Assembly (NCBI GenBank): GCA_036435485.1
Contig: CM071595.1
Coordinates: forward strand, 3,472,001-3,536,000
Length of the DNA: 64,000 nucleotides
Origin: Saposhnikovia divaricata
Taxonomy: Eukaryota > Streptophyta > Magnoliopsida > Apiales > Apiaceae
Reading direction: 5' to 3'
Below the pieces are notes generated by a model. It worked only from the letters and a program-made list of their open reading frames with translations, made no database searches and was not told where the DNA came from. Position 1 is the stretch's first letter; every line of letters begins with the position of its first letter. Shown in pieces: positions 47,650-59,490 of this stretch. Made by a program: the position numbers and the translations under genes.

Positions 47650-48954
47650 CTTCTGTAACACCCCCAGATCCGGGTTCCGGGATCCGGTGGTTACGGTTTC
47701 CAATTCTGTCCACAACAATTGAACTTTCCTTAACATAAAATAAATTACGTCTCTATAACCCAACACAACAATATAAAACACACCCGTTATAGTCCCAGAG
47801 ATGAAATCAGAGTAACAATCAAATTTTTATTAATCACAATATGAGTTCTTACAATCCAAAAGAATTTCAATATAAATACATACTCTTTGCAATCCATTTA
47901 CATAAGTCATACTAGACCATATTCTTGGTACTGAAAGTATAAATATACCCTACCAATAGCTTCTTCTTCAGCTCTGGTAGTCTCATCGTCCTCGCCCGCG
48001 TCGAGTGCGCCTTGTGCGAGTCATCTGGTCTAGCTGTTGTTGTGATATAATAATAAAGCAAGGGTGAGCAATAGCCCACCAACAATAATATATAACTGAA
48101 CGATAATGTATAACAGCTCAAAAGTATCTTTCAAACCATATGCCATGCATTTACGGAAATGATGCCAGTATAATATGAACGATGAAATTACAAGGTAACT
48201 TAAAGTATTTGTTTGTAGAAATATCTGCTACATCAAAGTAAGCGAGATATTCTTATTATTATTAAGAAGAGGAACTTGCAAGAAAAGGTTGCAATTCCAG
48301 TTATGACCCTTTTCCAACTCTGCCAACAGTAATCATGTTGCAGGAAATAAATAAATTTGGATGATGAACCAATGATGGAGTATTCACCGCGCCCGCTGTT
48401 CCAATCTTGATGATCAGTCGAGATCGTACAGCTCAATTTAGATTTACTACCGGTAGAAGGAAGAACTGACGGCTTTACTTGTATACCGCCTTGCTAGCTC
48501 TCCCCGGCCAACGGTTGGGCCAAGGGGATGGACCGGCGCTACTCGGCCTCTTACACGACTCCTAGTTCAAATAGAATTCATGATTCTGAATGTAACGTTC
48601 ATCCCCCTTTCCCCAAGTATAATACTTGTTGATAAGACTCCACAAAGTAGTCGTATCTAGGTGGAAAGGAAAATTTACCAATAACTCCCAAGCTATTACT
48701 TGGTAACGGATATCAACTTGTTCCAGTAATCTTACCCCTCGAAAGATGAGAAGGTAAGCAACGACTTAATAAGTCAACAGCACCCGAGTTGCGGGTGAAG
48801 GGAATACTTTATGACCGGGAAGTCGACAAGATAAATAACATTTTCCAAGTAAGGTTCCCTTATTATTAAGGAGGTAGACTCAAAGAAGAATGATGTCTGA
48901 GAACCTTTCTTGATATAAGATTAATAATAATATGACTCCGAGATATTTTCTGTA

Positions 48955-49690
48955 ATAATCGAAGAAGATAAACCTTATCAAGGTTATACTAAGTATGGAA
49001 TAAATATTCAGAGAATATTTATTGAGTTAAAATATTTAAAGAATAATTGGGAATATGAAAGAATATCTTTAATCAGAGTATTTCTCAAAATAATCCCTGA
49101 AGAAATATCAGGAGAATATTTATTGAATAAATAAATATTTAAATGAATACTCAAAACAATATTCATTAATTAATAAGACCTGAAAAGAATATTTAAGGTA
49201 ATATTCATAATTAATTAGGAATTTAAATGAATATTCAAAAGTAATATTTATTCAGTGAATAATATCCTAAATGAATATCAAGTAATATTCATTTAGTAAT
49301 CCAAGCCTTAAGGAATATTCGAGATAATATTCGATAATTAAATCAAGCTTCAGATGAATATTAAAATAATATTCATCAAGTATTCAATATCTTAAATGAA
49401 TATTCAAACGTAATATTTATTTAATAAAATAATATTCTAAAAGAATATCCAAATAATATTCATTTAGTAGTCTCATCTTTAGAAGAATATTCGAAATAAT
49501 AGTCGATAATCAATTCGACTCTGAATGAATATTGAGAAATATTATTCGTTGAATAGTTAAATTCAAATAATTATTTGAAGTAAGGAATCGTTAAAATAAT
49601 TAGTCTCGAACGAATATTCAAATAATATTCGTCGCCCAAATAATAGAAAATATTTACTTAAATATTTTCTCCCGAGGTAATCTCGATATA
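48955..49690. repeat. AT-rich palindromic repeat block, 5' LTR of element C
   Basis: LTR counterpart of the block at 38500-39230, essentially identical. Confidence 0.75.
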
Positions 49691-52415
49691 TCAAGAAATA
49701 TTGACTCCCGGTCTATATTTGATTAATGAGAGGTATACGCCCTTCTATGAGGGTCTTACAATAACCGGCTTATAACTGATATATAACTATCTAGCTTATA
49801 AGCCAACAATAACATTCAGGGAGCAAGTATATCAATTCAACTTGAAAGTAGGCATGCATGCAATGGCATATGTATATCAGCAATCATATATATATATATA
49901 TTTATTCAATCACAACAACAGCCTAAAAGAAGGGAATTGAAACTTGCCTGGTAGTCGAGTACGGTAAGGGGTAGTGGTAGCGGGTCCCGGTTCAGCTTGG
50001 TGATCTATAAATAGCCAAGGCATTCGGGATTAATCACTTAACACATTAAAAGTTAAGTTATACTTAATTCGAAACACGTTCTCGAGTTATCTCGTTATAC
50101 CCCTTTTAGTGGATTACTTTTATCACTGATCCGACCCGACATTCGTTCGTTACTACGACATGTCATTGTACTTATACTTGGGACATACTTAAGTCATATG
50201 AGTTCTAAAGTCGATCGTCACGAACCAATACTATACTCCGAGTTTTATCGCCCGTTTTCTAAGTGTTTTACCGAAGTTATAAAAGAGTCGTCTTTTAGGG
50301 GTTCGTTCGCGTTTAACCTTGACTCGAACATTTTTAATAAATCGAAAAATGATCCTTTTGACATACGGTTTTCTTTCACGCCTTCCTTTTTACCTCTAGT
50401 ATTTATTTACCAAGATTCGCCATGACGTTACATAGCTTACGAGGGTTCAATTTCGGTTACGAACTTTCGTTTACGGATTCGAACTACTTTTAGTAATCCG
50501 GCCGTAACTCCTAAACCGTAAGTCCGTTTCACGTGATCTTTATATCAAAACGAAGCTTAGAACATTACCTATCCTATCATGGCAGTTAAGGTCTCTGGAC
50601 AGTAGGGGTTCAACATGGAAAATGGTATACAAAACATGGTAGTGCAAAATCGGGCATTATAACGGCTGTAAATCGAACGTTCCATAAATCGTAATCAACA
50701 ACCCAAGCCACACCGGGCATACCAATCATCTTACATTCATAATACTAATCTCATAAGTCCAGGAACATCATATTATATCATCATATTCAACACATCTCTT
50801 AAATCAAACAAACTAACTACATAATCATGTAAACATGCTTATAACAACATTATCACCAAAATTTATCCAAAACTCCATTAAAACTCAAATCAAAGACTAG
50901 GGTTCTTGAAGTTTATACCTTCCTTGAGGTATGTATTCACTTATTAAGCCTTGTATAGTCCTTGTATAGCCTCCATGAAGCTTGGATCATCAACCAAAAT
51001 CAAGATTCAAGAATTTTGTTCTTGAGGTTACTATTCATCCTCCACTTTCTTGATTTTTTTGAAAATGGAAAAAGTGGTGTTTGAGGCTAAGATTTTTAGG
51101 GTATCATTTCTATGAAATATAGGATCTATGATAAATTTTTGGAGATCAAACAATGGTGGGAGCTTGGACTTTGATTCTTGAATTATGGTTAAGGTCGAAT
51201 GGAGCTTTGCAAGGGGGAGGAGAGTTTTGCTTGGTTGGCTTGCTTTTTGGTGTTTTAATCTCATCCACTCTCATCCACTAGCAACATAATATCTTGTAAA
51301 AGTCACTGTATCAAAGTGGTGAGGTGTTGGATGATGAAATGGCAAGACATGTGTTGGTTTTATGGTGGTTAGAGCTTAACTAGGTAGTTACTTGCTAAGT
51401 ACTTAGTTCTTCCTCTAAGGTGCTAGTTCCATGCTTCTAGTTTAGTTACTAGATATTTATACTAGTATCTTGCACAAGATTCTTGCTTCCTCTGCTTGTT
51501 TCTGTGTCCGGTTATTACCCGTTTCGATTGATCGATCGTGAGAATATTTCACGGATTTTTAATTAGGGTTTACCGGGAATCCTCTTTAATATTAATACTT
51601 TCATTCTCCATCTTTCATTCTATCTTTCCAATTTATATTCCTTAAATCCATTCGTTAAATACTTAAGGCTATCAGTGTCCAGGGAACTCTTGGAGAAAAT
51701 AAAAGTACGGTTTTTCAGAATCCGACAGCTTTTACATACACTTATTTTCCCCCTGGATCACTAATACGAACTCGGAAATCCGTTCCGAATACTTCTATAT
51801 AGTGTCGTCTCATATTATTATATACTCCCACCACAACACTATTCATTCTGTATTCTTTACTTGTTCTCTTGGGGTGGTACAATTGTCCGTATTCTCTTTC
51901 GATCGTTCCTTAACCTTTTTACGGAACTACTGGATTAATCGTTATCGATCTGGATGACATGAGGGTATTCTCTTGCTTGAAGTTGCCATATCTTATTCCC
52001 TCAGAAGATAGATTATTCTTACCTATGTTGTCACCCTTTAGCATTCTTCAAGACATAGAAATAATAAAGTCGAATTCCATTCATTCTTTCCGAATATCAA
52101 TTATTACATTGTAGCCATAACCACTCCTCAGTGGTTTCCTACCTTCATTCTTAAATCAAATATAATAACATCCCAAAATATCAAATCCTCAAAGTTAATA
52201 TCTCAATTCTAGGATTATAATAATATTTAATCCACTGTCCGGTCAAATATTATACCGAAAAAGAATTTGGAATTTCTGAATTCCGATCGTCTCTGCATTC
52301 ACTTATTTCCTCCGCGTATTACTAACATGACTTCGAAACATCCATAACACGTCCCGTACATAGGGTGGCGTGAAAAGTTTTCCAACTTACAAAATCACTA
52401 TTCATCCACCAAATT

Positions 52416-52529
52416 ACTATGCACGTACAGGAAACACTATGCACGTACGGGAAATACTATGCACGTACGGGAAATACTATGCACGTATGGGAAACACTAT
52501 GCACGTACGGGAAATACTATGCACGTACT
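52416..52529. repeat. 20-bp tandem repeat with ACGT core, 5' LTR of element C
   Basis: Counterpart of 41961-42074, five full copies plus a partial one. It lies 150-265 bp inside the LTR in element polarity, so in U3 where enhancers sit. Confidence 0.95.
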
Positions 52530-52681
52530 CATTTCCCTTCAAGGATCCATTCATTACAATCATTGTTCTTTGAAACCACCATTCATTAGAGCTGGTGACC
52601 TTGTTGTCGGAATCATTGTTCCTCATTTTATCATTACTTAATAAAAAGTTTTAATTATATCCAAAATTTGGGGTTCTTACA

Positions 52682-55319
52682 AGGAAACTAGTCTACCACC
52701 TAGGAATTGACAACTCCCAGATGTGCTTTTTCTATCCACAACACTTCCTGCATAGTCAGAATCTGTATATCCAACAAGATTAAAACCAGAATCTTTAGGG
52801 TACCAGATGCCTAGGTTAGGCGTACCCTTAAGATATCTCAGAATTTGTTTAACAGCAATGAGATGAACATCTCTAGGATTCGATTGGAACCTTGCACACA
52901 AACACGTAGCATGCATAATATCAGGTCTACTTGCAGTAAGATAAAGTAATGAGCCTATCATACCTCTGTAGCTTGTGATATCTACCTTGGCAGAATTTTC
53001 ACATGCTCCAAATTTGACAGCTGTGGATGATGGTGTCTTTGCTGAAGAAGAGTCCTCCATTTGATACTTCTTGAGAAGCTCTTTGACATACTTGGATTGG
53101 CAGATAAATATTCCATCTGTCCTTTGACTTATTTGCAATCCAAGAAAGAACTTCAGCTCACCCATCATGCTCATTTCAAATCTACCCTGCATTAACTTCG
53201 CAAATTTCTTGCACAAAAGATCATTAGTAGACCCGAATATTATATCGTCCACATAAACTTGGACTATAATTGTATCATTCTTATGTTTCTTTGTGAAGAG
53301 AGTTTTGTCTATGACACCTCTAACAAAATCATTTTCAAGTGAAAATTCAGAGAGAGTGTCATACCATTTCCTTGGTGCTTGCTTAAGACCATAGACCGCC
53401 TTGAAAAGGAAGTAGACATAGTCAATTAAATCTGGATCTTCAAAGCCAGGGGGTTGTTCTACATAAACCTCTTCATCTAGCTTGCCATTTAAGAAAGCAC
53501 TCTTGACATCCATTTGATAAACTTTAAAGTTTGAAAATGCTGCGAATGCCAAGAATATTCTTATGGCCTCAAGTCTAGCCACTGGAGCATAGGTCTCATC
53601 ATAGTCAATGCCTTCAGATTGGGAGTAACCCTTTGCTACCAGTCTTGCTTTATTTCTCGTCACTGTGCCATCTTCATCAAGTTTGTTTCTGAATACCCAC
53701 CTTGTGCCAACTACTGGTCTGTCTGTAGGTCTGGGTACCAGCTTCCAAACTTCTTGTTGTTTAAATTGATTGAGTTCATCTTGCATAGCAATCACCCAAT
53801 CAGGATCAGAAAGAGCTTCTTCAGTTTTCTTAGGTTCCATTTCAGATAGAAACCCTGAATAATTGCATTGATTCTGAAGAGCTCTTCTAGTCTTTACACC
53901 AACAACTGGATCACCAATGATTAACTCAAAAGGATGAGCTCTATTCCAAACAGTCTGTCTGGGAAGATTAGATCTTGATGATTCGCCTTGACCTTCATTG
54001 GGATGTTGTGTGTGACCAGTTGACCCTTCATTTTCTCCCCCTGAGTTGTTGCCAGGTTGACTAGATGATGATTGATTATTAGAGTCAGGGGAATTTTGAC
54101 TACTATCATTGATTTCATCACCATTACCCTGATCATCATTGTTGTCATTAGCATCAGCAAAAATCTCAGGTGCATTGTCATCATCTGAATCTGTATCTGT
54201 CATGTCATCGAAAGATAGCTTCTCAGATGGATTCTCAGTTTGGATACTAGGGAGTTTAGTGTCATCGAATGTTACATTGACACTTTCCATCATCTTCTGT
54301 TCATCAATCACATACACCCTGTATGCTCTCATTGAATAACCAATAAAAATTGCTTCAAATGCTTTGGTATCGAATTTACCACCTTGATCATCACCTTCTT
54401 TAAGCACAAAGCACTTTGCCCCAAATACATGAAAGTATTTGAGTGAAGGTTTCTTATTAGCCATAATTTCATAGGGTGTCTTCATTTGATCTTTATTGAT
54501 TAGAGTTCGATTCTGGGTATAGCACGCAGTATTGATGGCTTCAGCCCAAAAGTACAATGGAAGCCTTGATTCACTTAGCATAGTTCGTGCAGCTTCAATC
54601 AAGGTTCTATTCTTTCTTTCTACTACCCCATTTTGCTGAGGAGTTCTTGGAGCTGAATATTGTCTGGTTATACCCTTCTCAGTGCAAAAGTCATTTAGAA
54701 CTGCATTCTTGAATTCAGTTCCATTGTCTGATCTTATAGCTCTCACTGGATACGTAGAATCTCGCTCAATTAATTTAATGTGATCAATCACCAGTTGTGG
54801 AGTCTCATCTTTAGAATTCAAAAACAGAACCCATGTGTATTTTGAAAAATCATCAACAATCACTAGAGCATATCTCTTCCTTGACATAGACATCACATTA
54901 ACTGGACCAAACAAATCCATATGAAGTAATTGTAATGGTTCAGTTATTGAAGATGTATCAGTGCTCCTGTGACTTGCCCTTTTTAGCTTGCCCTTTTGAC
55001 ATGCATCACACAGTCCTTCTTGAGTGAATTCCATTGAAGGCAAACCTCTCACCAATTCTCTTTTGACCAGAGAATTCATTGTCTTAAAATTAAGATGAGA
55101 AAGTTTCTTGTGCCATAGCCAACTCTCATCATTAGATGCTTTAGTGTAGAAGCAAGTGACTTCTTCAGTGCTTCCTGAGTTCATATTGGCTACGTACAGA
55201 TTGCCTTTTCTAACTCCTGTCAGTTGTGGCTTTTCATGTCTCTTGTGTGAAATTAGACAATTCTTCTTGTTGAAATGAACTTCATAACCTTTATCACAAA
55301 ATTGACTGACACTGAGCAA
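52682..55319 (-). pseudogene. pol: pol of element B: pre-integrase, integrase, RT, start of RNase H
   Basis: Open frame of 880 codons, nearly intact. Residue positions: pre-integrase zinc site H70, H75, C104, C107; integrase catalytic D135 (HMDLFGP), D198 (RSDNG), E234 (NGVVERKN), spacing DD35E. An acidic Asn/Ser-rich linker spans about 365-450. RT is at about 530-760 with QMDVKSAFLNG, YGLKQAPRKW and catalytic YVDD at 689-692 (53244-53255). RNase H begins GYTDSDYAGSVVDRKSTSG near 850 and is cut by element C after GGRLVS; the rest is at 36821-37202. The start given is only where the frame opens; real coding enters from the protease through a one-base frame change near 55320. This element may have been close to functional before element C arrived. 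Confidence 0.93.
53244..53255 (-). other. RT catalytic YVDD of element B
   Basis: The metal-binding aspartates of reverse transcriptase are intact. Confidence 0.9.
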
Positions 55320-55578
55320 ATTGTGCTAAAAGTCCTTTCACAAAAGAAACTTCATCAATGATAACATTTCCAGCTTCAAGTCTGCCATATCCATCAGTTC
55401 TACCTTTGCTGTTATCTCCAAAGGTAACTACTGGGCCGGCCTTCTCCACCACATTTGTCAGCAGGGTTCTATCACCAGTCATATGCCTTGAACATCCACT
55501 GTCCAAGATCCAGGTTACTCGATCAACCTGTTCAATACCCTGCAATGACAAATGAGTTAAACCTTCTTCGGGACCCAA
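55320..55578 (-). pseudogene. Protease region of element B (own frame)
   Basis: Short piece with the copia protease motif WILDSGCSRHMTGD, followed by GPVVTFGDNSKG and GNVIIDEVSFVKGL. Its frame differs from both gag (upstream) and pol (downstream). A single extra base near 55322 separates it from the pol frame. The normal protein would be part of a Gag-Pol polyprotein and would cut it. Confidence 0.85.
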
Positions 55579-58012
55579 ATTTGATTGGGTCCTGCGTATT
55601 TAAAGTATTGACCTTTGTCAGGCAAAACAACATTTTTAAGTTTAACCTTTTAGTCAATAAACATTTAACCTTATAAACAGATTTGAAAATCTTTTGTTTA
55701 ATCTTGGGTATCCATGTTTCTCTCGCAGCAGTAACACTTGTGTCATTGACTGGACATTTGACCTGGTAGACATTCTTGGTAATCTTTTGTTTAGTCTTAG
55801 GTACAAATGTCTCTCTCCTAACTTGAGGAGGAAAAGTAGTCTTAGATCGAACATTATTGTTCCTGTTCATGTGCTGTCGAGGAGCATTCTGTTTAACACA
55901 TGCATAATTACCATTAAAATAAGGACGCATATTGTTAAAAGCACAAGACATACAGTTGATAATACCACATGCTTTATGATTAGAATCAATAGTAGACATG
56001 GTATTTTTCTGTTTTAACTTGTTACTACCTAATCCAGTCTTAGAAGAACTAGCTGATTCAACAACTTTGACTGGTACTTTAGGTACATCTTTCTTGGATG
56101 AAACATTTGTTGTGTTAACGTCCTCAACTGATTTAGCCTTAACAAATACTGTGACATTTTTCTTGGATGACACATTCTTTGTATTATAGTTCTTAGCAGT
56201 TTTATCCTTAACACATTTATTCTTAACAAGAACTGTGCCATTTGCAGTATCCTCATTTCTCATTTCTTTATGTATAACCATAGAACGAATATCTGGTGGA
56301 CCAGCATCAGATTTTGTAAACATTGGTTTTTCAACATTCTTGAGAATATGTGGTATACCTCTTTCTTTAGCTGGGATAGAATTGGGAGAATGATTACTCA
56401 AAGAACCAACAGCTTGACTGTAATCAAATCCTATTCCTACAGTTTGTTCTACTGCTTGTTTGTTGAAGAATTCTTTAGAAACTTTAACAGTGTTATAACA
56501 AGCTCTAACCTGTGTTTCAAGTTCTCTAATCTTGGTTTCTTGTTCAGCAATCCTATCAACTTGTTTTACCATGTATTCTCCTAGACCCTTTTCTCTGTAG
56601 TTAAGTCGAGCTATTTCTTCTATATTCTTATCTTGATTAACCTGCACCTTTTTTAAATCTACCATTTGATTTTCAAGGTTAGTGTTAACAAGACTTATTC
56701 TCTCGTACCCTTTTTGTGCATTATTCAAGAAACTACGTAAACTATCAATTAACTGAGCATCAGTAAGAATTACCGGTGTGGTATAATAAGTTGAAGATTC
56801 AGCATTTGCCACCAACGCAAAGTTTCCATATTCTTCATCTTCGCTATCTGTATCATCCCAGCTTTTACCAGCAGCCACATAAGCTCTTCCACTTTTCTTC
56901 TTTTCAGAAGCATAATCTTTCTTCTGTGCTTGCTTGGGTTTCTGACACTCAGTAGCAAAATGTCCCAACTCATTACAATTGAAACAACGGATTTTGCTTC
57001 TGTCAACAGTTCCAGTTTTATAACCTCCCCTGTTACTAGAGGATGAAGAACCTCCTCTCTGAAATCTGTTATTTGACTTAAACCTGAACTTTGGATTTCT
57101 TCTGAATCTGAAGTTACTAAATTGTCTCACCATCATTGCCATAGATTCATCTTCCAATTGATCCAGCTCTTCAAGTGAATAAAATTCTCCACCATCCTGA
57201 GTAGCTGGTGTTTGCCCAAGTTCTACTTCAGTTTGTTCCTTGTTGAAACTGATAGGTTGAATAACTTTAGTTTCCACTTCCTTAGGAACCTCAACCACTA
57301 GAGCTGTAGAAGAATTTGCCATTCTGCCTTTGCCATAGAATTCCTTTTGCTGTACTTGTTCTAATTCATATGTTTTCAGAACACCAAACAGCCTTTCAAG
57401 AGCAACCTGAGTTAAATCTCTAGATTCTCTGATGGCAGTGATTCTATGCTCCAAGTGAGTAGGCATAGTTAGTAAAAACTTCATGTTGATCTCCTTCTGA
57501 GTATATTGCTTGCCATGAACTTGCAAGTTGTTGATTATCTTGTTATACCTTTCGAACACTTCCTGAATGCCTTCATTAGGGCCAGCTCTAAAGTGTTCAT
57601 ATTCAGAAGTTAGAATTTGTAGTCTATTTTCCTTGACTTCATCAGTCCCTTCATTAATAACCTCAATAGTTTCCCAGATGTGCTTAGCAGTTTTACACTT
57701 TCTCACATGGCTATACATTACAGCATCTAGGGAATCCAATAGAATGAGTCTCAAATTTTTATCCAATCCAGCTTCCTCCTTATCTTCAGAGGTATAGTTC
57801 TTAGGGTCCTTTGGATAGGATTTGGCAGGGACTGTTACAGTTCCATTTACAACTGTTTCAGTATCATGTTGCATGGGAGTTACTGGTCCATTTTCCAAAA
57901 CCCACGAAAATCTTGGGTTTGCTACATCAAGAAATAACTCCATTTTGTTTTTCCATATATCATAATTATCTTTATTAAAGATAGGAATTTTAACATTGCC
58001 TTTGGCTGACAT
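55532..58012 (-). CDS. gag: gag of element B (826-codon frame)
   Basis: Long Gag starting at ATG 58012, 84 bp after the primer-binding site (MSAKGNVKIPIFNKDNYDIW). The N-terminal capsid-like half shows the copia Gag pattern (NYDIWKNKMELFL, LDSLDAVMYSHVRKCKTAKHIW). The zinc knuckle is C343, C346, H351, C356 (56945-56986), preceded by an Arg/Phe/Gly-rich RNA-binding stretch (FRFRRNPKFRFKSNNRF). After it come an acidic stretch, a probable coiled coil around residues 430-510 and a Lys/Ser/Val-rich tail with a second cysteine cluster CGIINCMSC near 690. The last ~30 codons look off-frame: a typical GPNQIWVPKK end followed by TAA is present in another frame near 55570-55592, so a frameshift near 55625 is likely. 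The knuckle frame itself is intact. Confidence 0.9.
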   Translation of the reverse strand: MSAKGNVKIPIFNKDNYDIWKNKMELFLDVANPRFSWVLENGPVTPMQHDTETVVNGTVTVPAKSYPKDPKNYTSEDKEEAGLDKNLRLILLDSLDAVMYSHVRKCKTAKHIWETIEVINEGTDEVKENRLQILTSEYEHFRAGPNEGIQEVFERYNKIINNLQVHGKQYTQKEINMKFLLTMPTHLEHRITAIRESRDLTQVALERLFGVLKTYELEQVQQKEFYGKGRMANSSTALVVEVPKEVETKVIQPISFNKEQTEVELGQTPATQDGGEFYSLEELDQLEDESMAMMVRQFSNFRFRRNPKFRFKSNNRFQRGGSSSSSNRGGYKTGTVDRSKIRCFNCNELGHFATECQKPKQAQKKDYASEKKKSGRAYVAAGKSWDDTDSEDEEYGNFALVANAESSTYYTTPVILTDAQLIDSLRSFLNNAQKGYERISLVNTNLENQMVDLKKVQVNQDKNIEEIARLNYREKGLGEYMVKQVDRIAEQETKIRELETQVRACYNTVKVSKEFFNKQAVEQTVGIGFDYSQAVGSLSNHSPNSIPAKERGIPHILKNVEKPMFTKSDAGPPDIRSMVIHKEMRNEDTANGTVLVKNKCVKDKTAKNYNTKNVSSKKNVTVFVKAKSVEDVNTTNVSSKKDVPKVPVKVVESASSSKTGLGSNKLKQKNTMSTIDSNHKACGIINCMSCAFNNMRPYFNGNYACVKQNAPRQHMNRNNNVRSKTTFPPQVRRETFVPKTKQKITKNVYQVKCPVNDTSVTAARETWIPKIKQKIFKSVYKVKCLLTKRLNLKMLFCLTKVNTLNTQDPIKFGSRRRFNSFVIAGY

Positions 58013-58096
58013 GATGAATTTTTAAGAGAGTTAAAAATTCGAGCTTAATTTTTGATTGAGTAAAAATAGGATCTTGATTTGTGTATCAATCAATAG

Positions 58097-58108
58097 GCTC
58101 TGATACCA
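58097..58108 (-). other. Primer-binding site of element B
   Basis: Minus strand TGGTATCAGAGC, perfect match to initiator-Met tRNA complement, two bases from the LTR. Confidence 0.9.
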
Positions 58109-58110
58109 AT

Positions 58111-59485
58111 TGTTAGGTCCGATAAGATTGTAGAAGGGGGGGTTGAATACAATCTATACCATTTTCTCAAAATTTATTCGTTAAATAATTTTCACTTAAA
58201 TGAATATTTTTGTGCGGAATAATATAACACAAATTTCAAGTTGAATATAGCAATATATTAACTTGATGGGTGTTACAAAATTAGTCCAAATGATTATCAA
58301 GTAATTAATAACTAATTAGAAAATTCAACATGAACTTTGCTAATTTAGTTAATAAAATCAAGATATCAATTTGTGAACTAGGAAACTTAATTCGCTAGTA
58401 GTACAAGAATCACAAGTAAACAAGTTCCAATGGATAGGATATTACAACTGAGACGAACTTGAATTTACAGAATTAAATTTGAAGGTGTTCTTGAGCTTGA
58501 GAGAGAGAGAAAATAGCTGCTGTGTGTATTTTTCTTGTTTAGCTCGACTGGTTTTTTTCCTTCTGCATTCTTCTGCCTTATATACACAGCCATAGTCATA
58601 TTACTTGATTTAAACTGATATGACAATCATTTTACATTAATATGAAAATCGGTATGACTATCAAATCAATGTAATATGACTGTCCAGCTTAAATATGACT
58701 TTCGGTATAACTTATCAAGTCAATATAACATTCGGTATAACTTACCATATGAATGAAATATGACTATCTCCTTTGAACTGTATATGACTATCTCCTTTGA
58801 ACTGAATATGACTATCTCCTTTAAAAACTGAATATGACTATCGGTATAACTATCAGTTTGATAGTTATATCCTCATATTTTTCAGTTTATAATTAATTAA
58901 ATGACTTATTAAAAATCATTTAACTAATTAATCATTTTTCATATTAATTCTTATTTAATTAATCTAATAATCACTTTAACAAATATATTAATTCTGATAG
59001 AATTAATTTATTTATTAACTTAATTACTTGACTTAATCAATTAAAATATAATTAATATAAATTCTTTAATAGTCAATACTCCTCTGAAAACCACGTAATT
59101 ATGATAAGGAACATACACTGGCATGATGTTGACGTTCGATGTACTGTCTGGTTCATGAACGACTAACTCCAATCTCTGTTCTTCATCGTGACTTTTAACA
59201 CTGTGGTCTTTTTATACTCTTCACTCTCATCAATCATTCGGTATTGAAATTGTTTCTTGTCACTAATAGAAATCTCTGTCTTCTTAAATGAATCCACTTG
59301 TTTCAATGCTACCTTGAGGCCTGATCAGATATCTGAATCTTCTTCCAGTGTAAAACATCAAAACTATAGATTGACTTGTCATCTTTTGAGATTCCTGTGA
59401 CAGTTGATATTATTTAATTATTACAATCTAGTTTAATTGGATTAGGATCCTCGAACTACAAATAGGCTGAGTCATATGCCTTTCA
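58111..59485 (-). repeat. 5' LTR of element B
   Basis: 1375 bp partner of 30554-31926. Differs at about 8 positions and by a 2-bp indel near 58834. Confidence 0.95.
58576..58584 (-). promoter_or_regulatory. Probable TATA box driving element B
   Basis: Minus-strand TATATAAGG in the middle of the 5' LTR, in the element's sense orientation. The GA-rich tract CTCTCTCTC/GAGAGAGAG (58498-58510) lies downstream, in the presumed transcript leader. Confidence 0.55.
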
Positions 59486-59490
59486 GTTAG

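Larger units (their letters stand above)
37203..52681 (-). mobile_element. Element C: Ty3/gypsy-derived LTR element with 5-kb LTRs and decayed interior
   Basis: 15,479 bp inserted in the RNase H of element B, with target duplication AGGAA (37198-37202 and 52682-52686). LTRs of 5024 and 5028 bp begin TGTAAGAACCCC and end GGGTGTTACA on the minus strand. A primer-binding site (47638-47649) and polypurine tract (42227-42243) show minus polarity. The 5.4-kb interior has no long ORF, but remnants of protease, RT, RNase H and integrase in gypsy order (integrase last) are readable across several frames. The GQLSPRFVGP and LTYEEQPV integrase tail points to a chromovirus, probably Tekay-like given the long LTRs. 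It behaves like a LARD (large retrotransposon derivative): LTRs differ at only about 18-20 positions while its genes are wrecked. Confidence 0.93.
47654..52681 (-). repeat. 5' LTR of element C (5028 bp)
   Basis: Partner of 37203-42226, same ends. A few bases longer because of an AT-repeat expansion near 49890. Confidence 0.94.
30554..59485 (-). mobile_element. Element B: Ty1/copia LTR retrotransposon, SIRE/Maximus-like, interrupted
   Basis: Inserted in the RT of element A in opposite orientation, with target duplication GTTAG at 30549-30553 and 59486-59490. LTRs are 1373 and 1375 bp and differ at about 8 positions by hand count. The primer-binding site (58097-58108) and polypurine tract (31927-31941) both show minus-strand polarity. 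In minus orientation the order is gag, protease, integrase, RT, RNase H, then a long extra ORF before the 3' LTR. A large gag, a length near 13.4 kb without element C, and an extra 3' ORF fit the SIRE/Maximus lineage; this assignment is by recognition. It carries at least three frameshifts and is split by element C. Confidence 0.95.

Noticed and set aside
37203..52681. A 10,451-bp offset direct duplication (37203-42226 repeated at 47654-52681), first taken as a segmental duplication
   Set aside because: Terminal TG/CA, primer-binding site, polypurine tract and a 5-bp target duplication show the two copies are LTRs of one element.
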